Shown: in pieces, positions 7,018-7,026 of the stretch | Position numbering within the stretch: the stretch's first letter is position 1 | How the letters are laid out: every line of letters starts with the position of its first letter | Source of the DNA: Tannerella sp. | GTDB taxonomy: Bacteria; Bacteroidota; Bacteroidia; Bacteroidales; Tannerellaceae | DNA: 7,026 bases | Assembly: GCA_031277235.1 (NCBI GenBank) | Contig: JAITMT010000226.1 | Location: 1-7,026, forward strand | Direction of reading: 5' to 3' | The notes under the pieces: model-generated | Databases searched by the model: none | Told to the model about the DNA's origin: nothing | The model's input: the letters and a program-made list of their open reading frames with translations, nothing else | Program-made: the position numbers and the translations under genes

Positions 7018-7026
7018 ATATGAACA

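Larger units (their letters stand above)
6695..7026. other. Gene-free intergenic region, partial
   Basis: About 330 bp upstream of the operon hold no gene I can support. The part next to the rhamnosidase (6695-6830) is AT-rich and contains the promoter and the inverted repeat. The outer part (6846-7026) is made of tandem repeats and palindromes and reaches the window edge, so the neighbouring gene and its direction are unknown. A 70-codon minus-strand frame at 6780-6992 runs straight through the repeats and is judged spurious. Confidence 0.7.

Noticed and set aside
7020..7026. ATG at the right edge as the start of a plus-strand gene
   Set aside because: Only seven bases are visible, and they lie next to the hairpin repeat. 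Nothing supports a coding start.

Overview
The window comes from a member of the Bacteroidota, most likely order Bacteroidales. The evidence is a promoter of the Bacteroides type (TTTG, 19 bp, TATTTTTG) and three tightly packed genes for secreted glycoside hydrolases with leader peptides and no Shine-Dalgarno sequence that I can see. It also holds intergenic palindromic repeats of a kind I recall from Bacteroidales genomes. Genus cannot be fixed from this sequence.

Layout. Every supported gene is on the minus strand, so the locus reads right to left. About 330 bp on the right (6695-7026) has no believable gene. From the outer edge inward it holds a cluster of hairpin-forming palindromes, a three-unit 8-bp tandem repeat, an inverted repeat with a 7-bp tandem duplication inside it, and the promoter. 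Next come a GH106-type alpha-L-rhamnosidase (3401-6694), a GH28 polygalacturonase-family enzyme (1831-3378) and a DUF5703 protein (1-1824). The DUF5703 gene runs off the left edge, so its C-terminus is missing. The gaps between genes are 22 and 6 bp, which points to one operon.

How the genes fit together. A rhamnosidase beside a GH28 galacturonidase suggests attack on a rhamnose- and galacturonate-containing pectin such as rhamnogalacturonan. Alternating exo-cleavage could strip the Rha-GalA backbone. The DUF5703 protein resembles clan (alpha/alpha)6 glycosidases such as GH95 by motif, and to my knowledge its activity is not established. Its place in this operon makes it the best candidate here for an undescribed enzyme. 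No SusC/SusD pair, sugar sensor, transporter or sulfatase is in the window, so whether this is a complete polysaccharide utilisation locus cannot be told.

Outside the enzymes, the most unusual structure is the palindrome cluster at 6881-7017. It has REP-like features: a GTAG tetranucleotide just before a hairpin, alternative pairings, and a stem that is sound only as plus-strand RNA or ssDNA.
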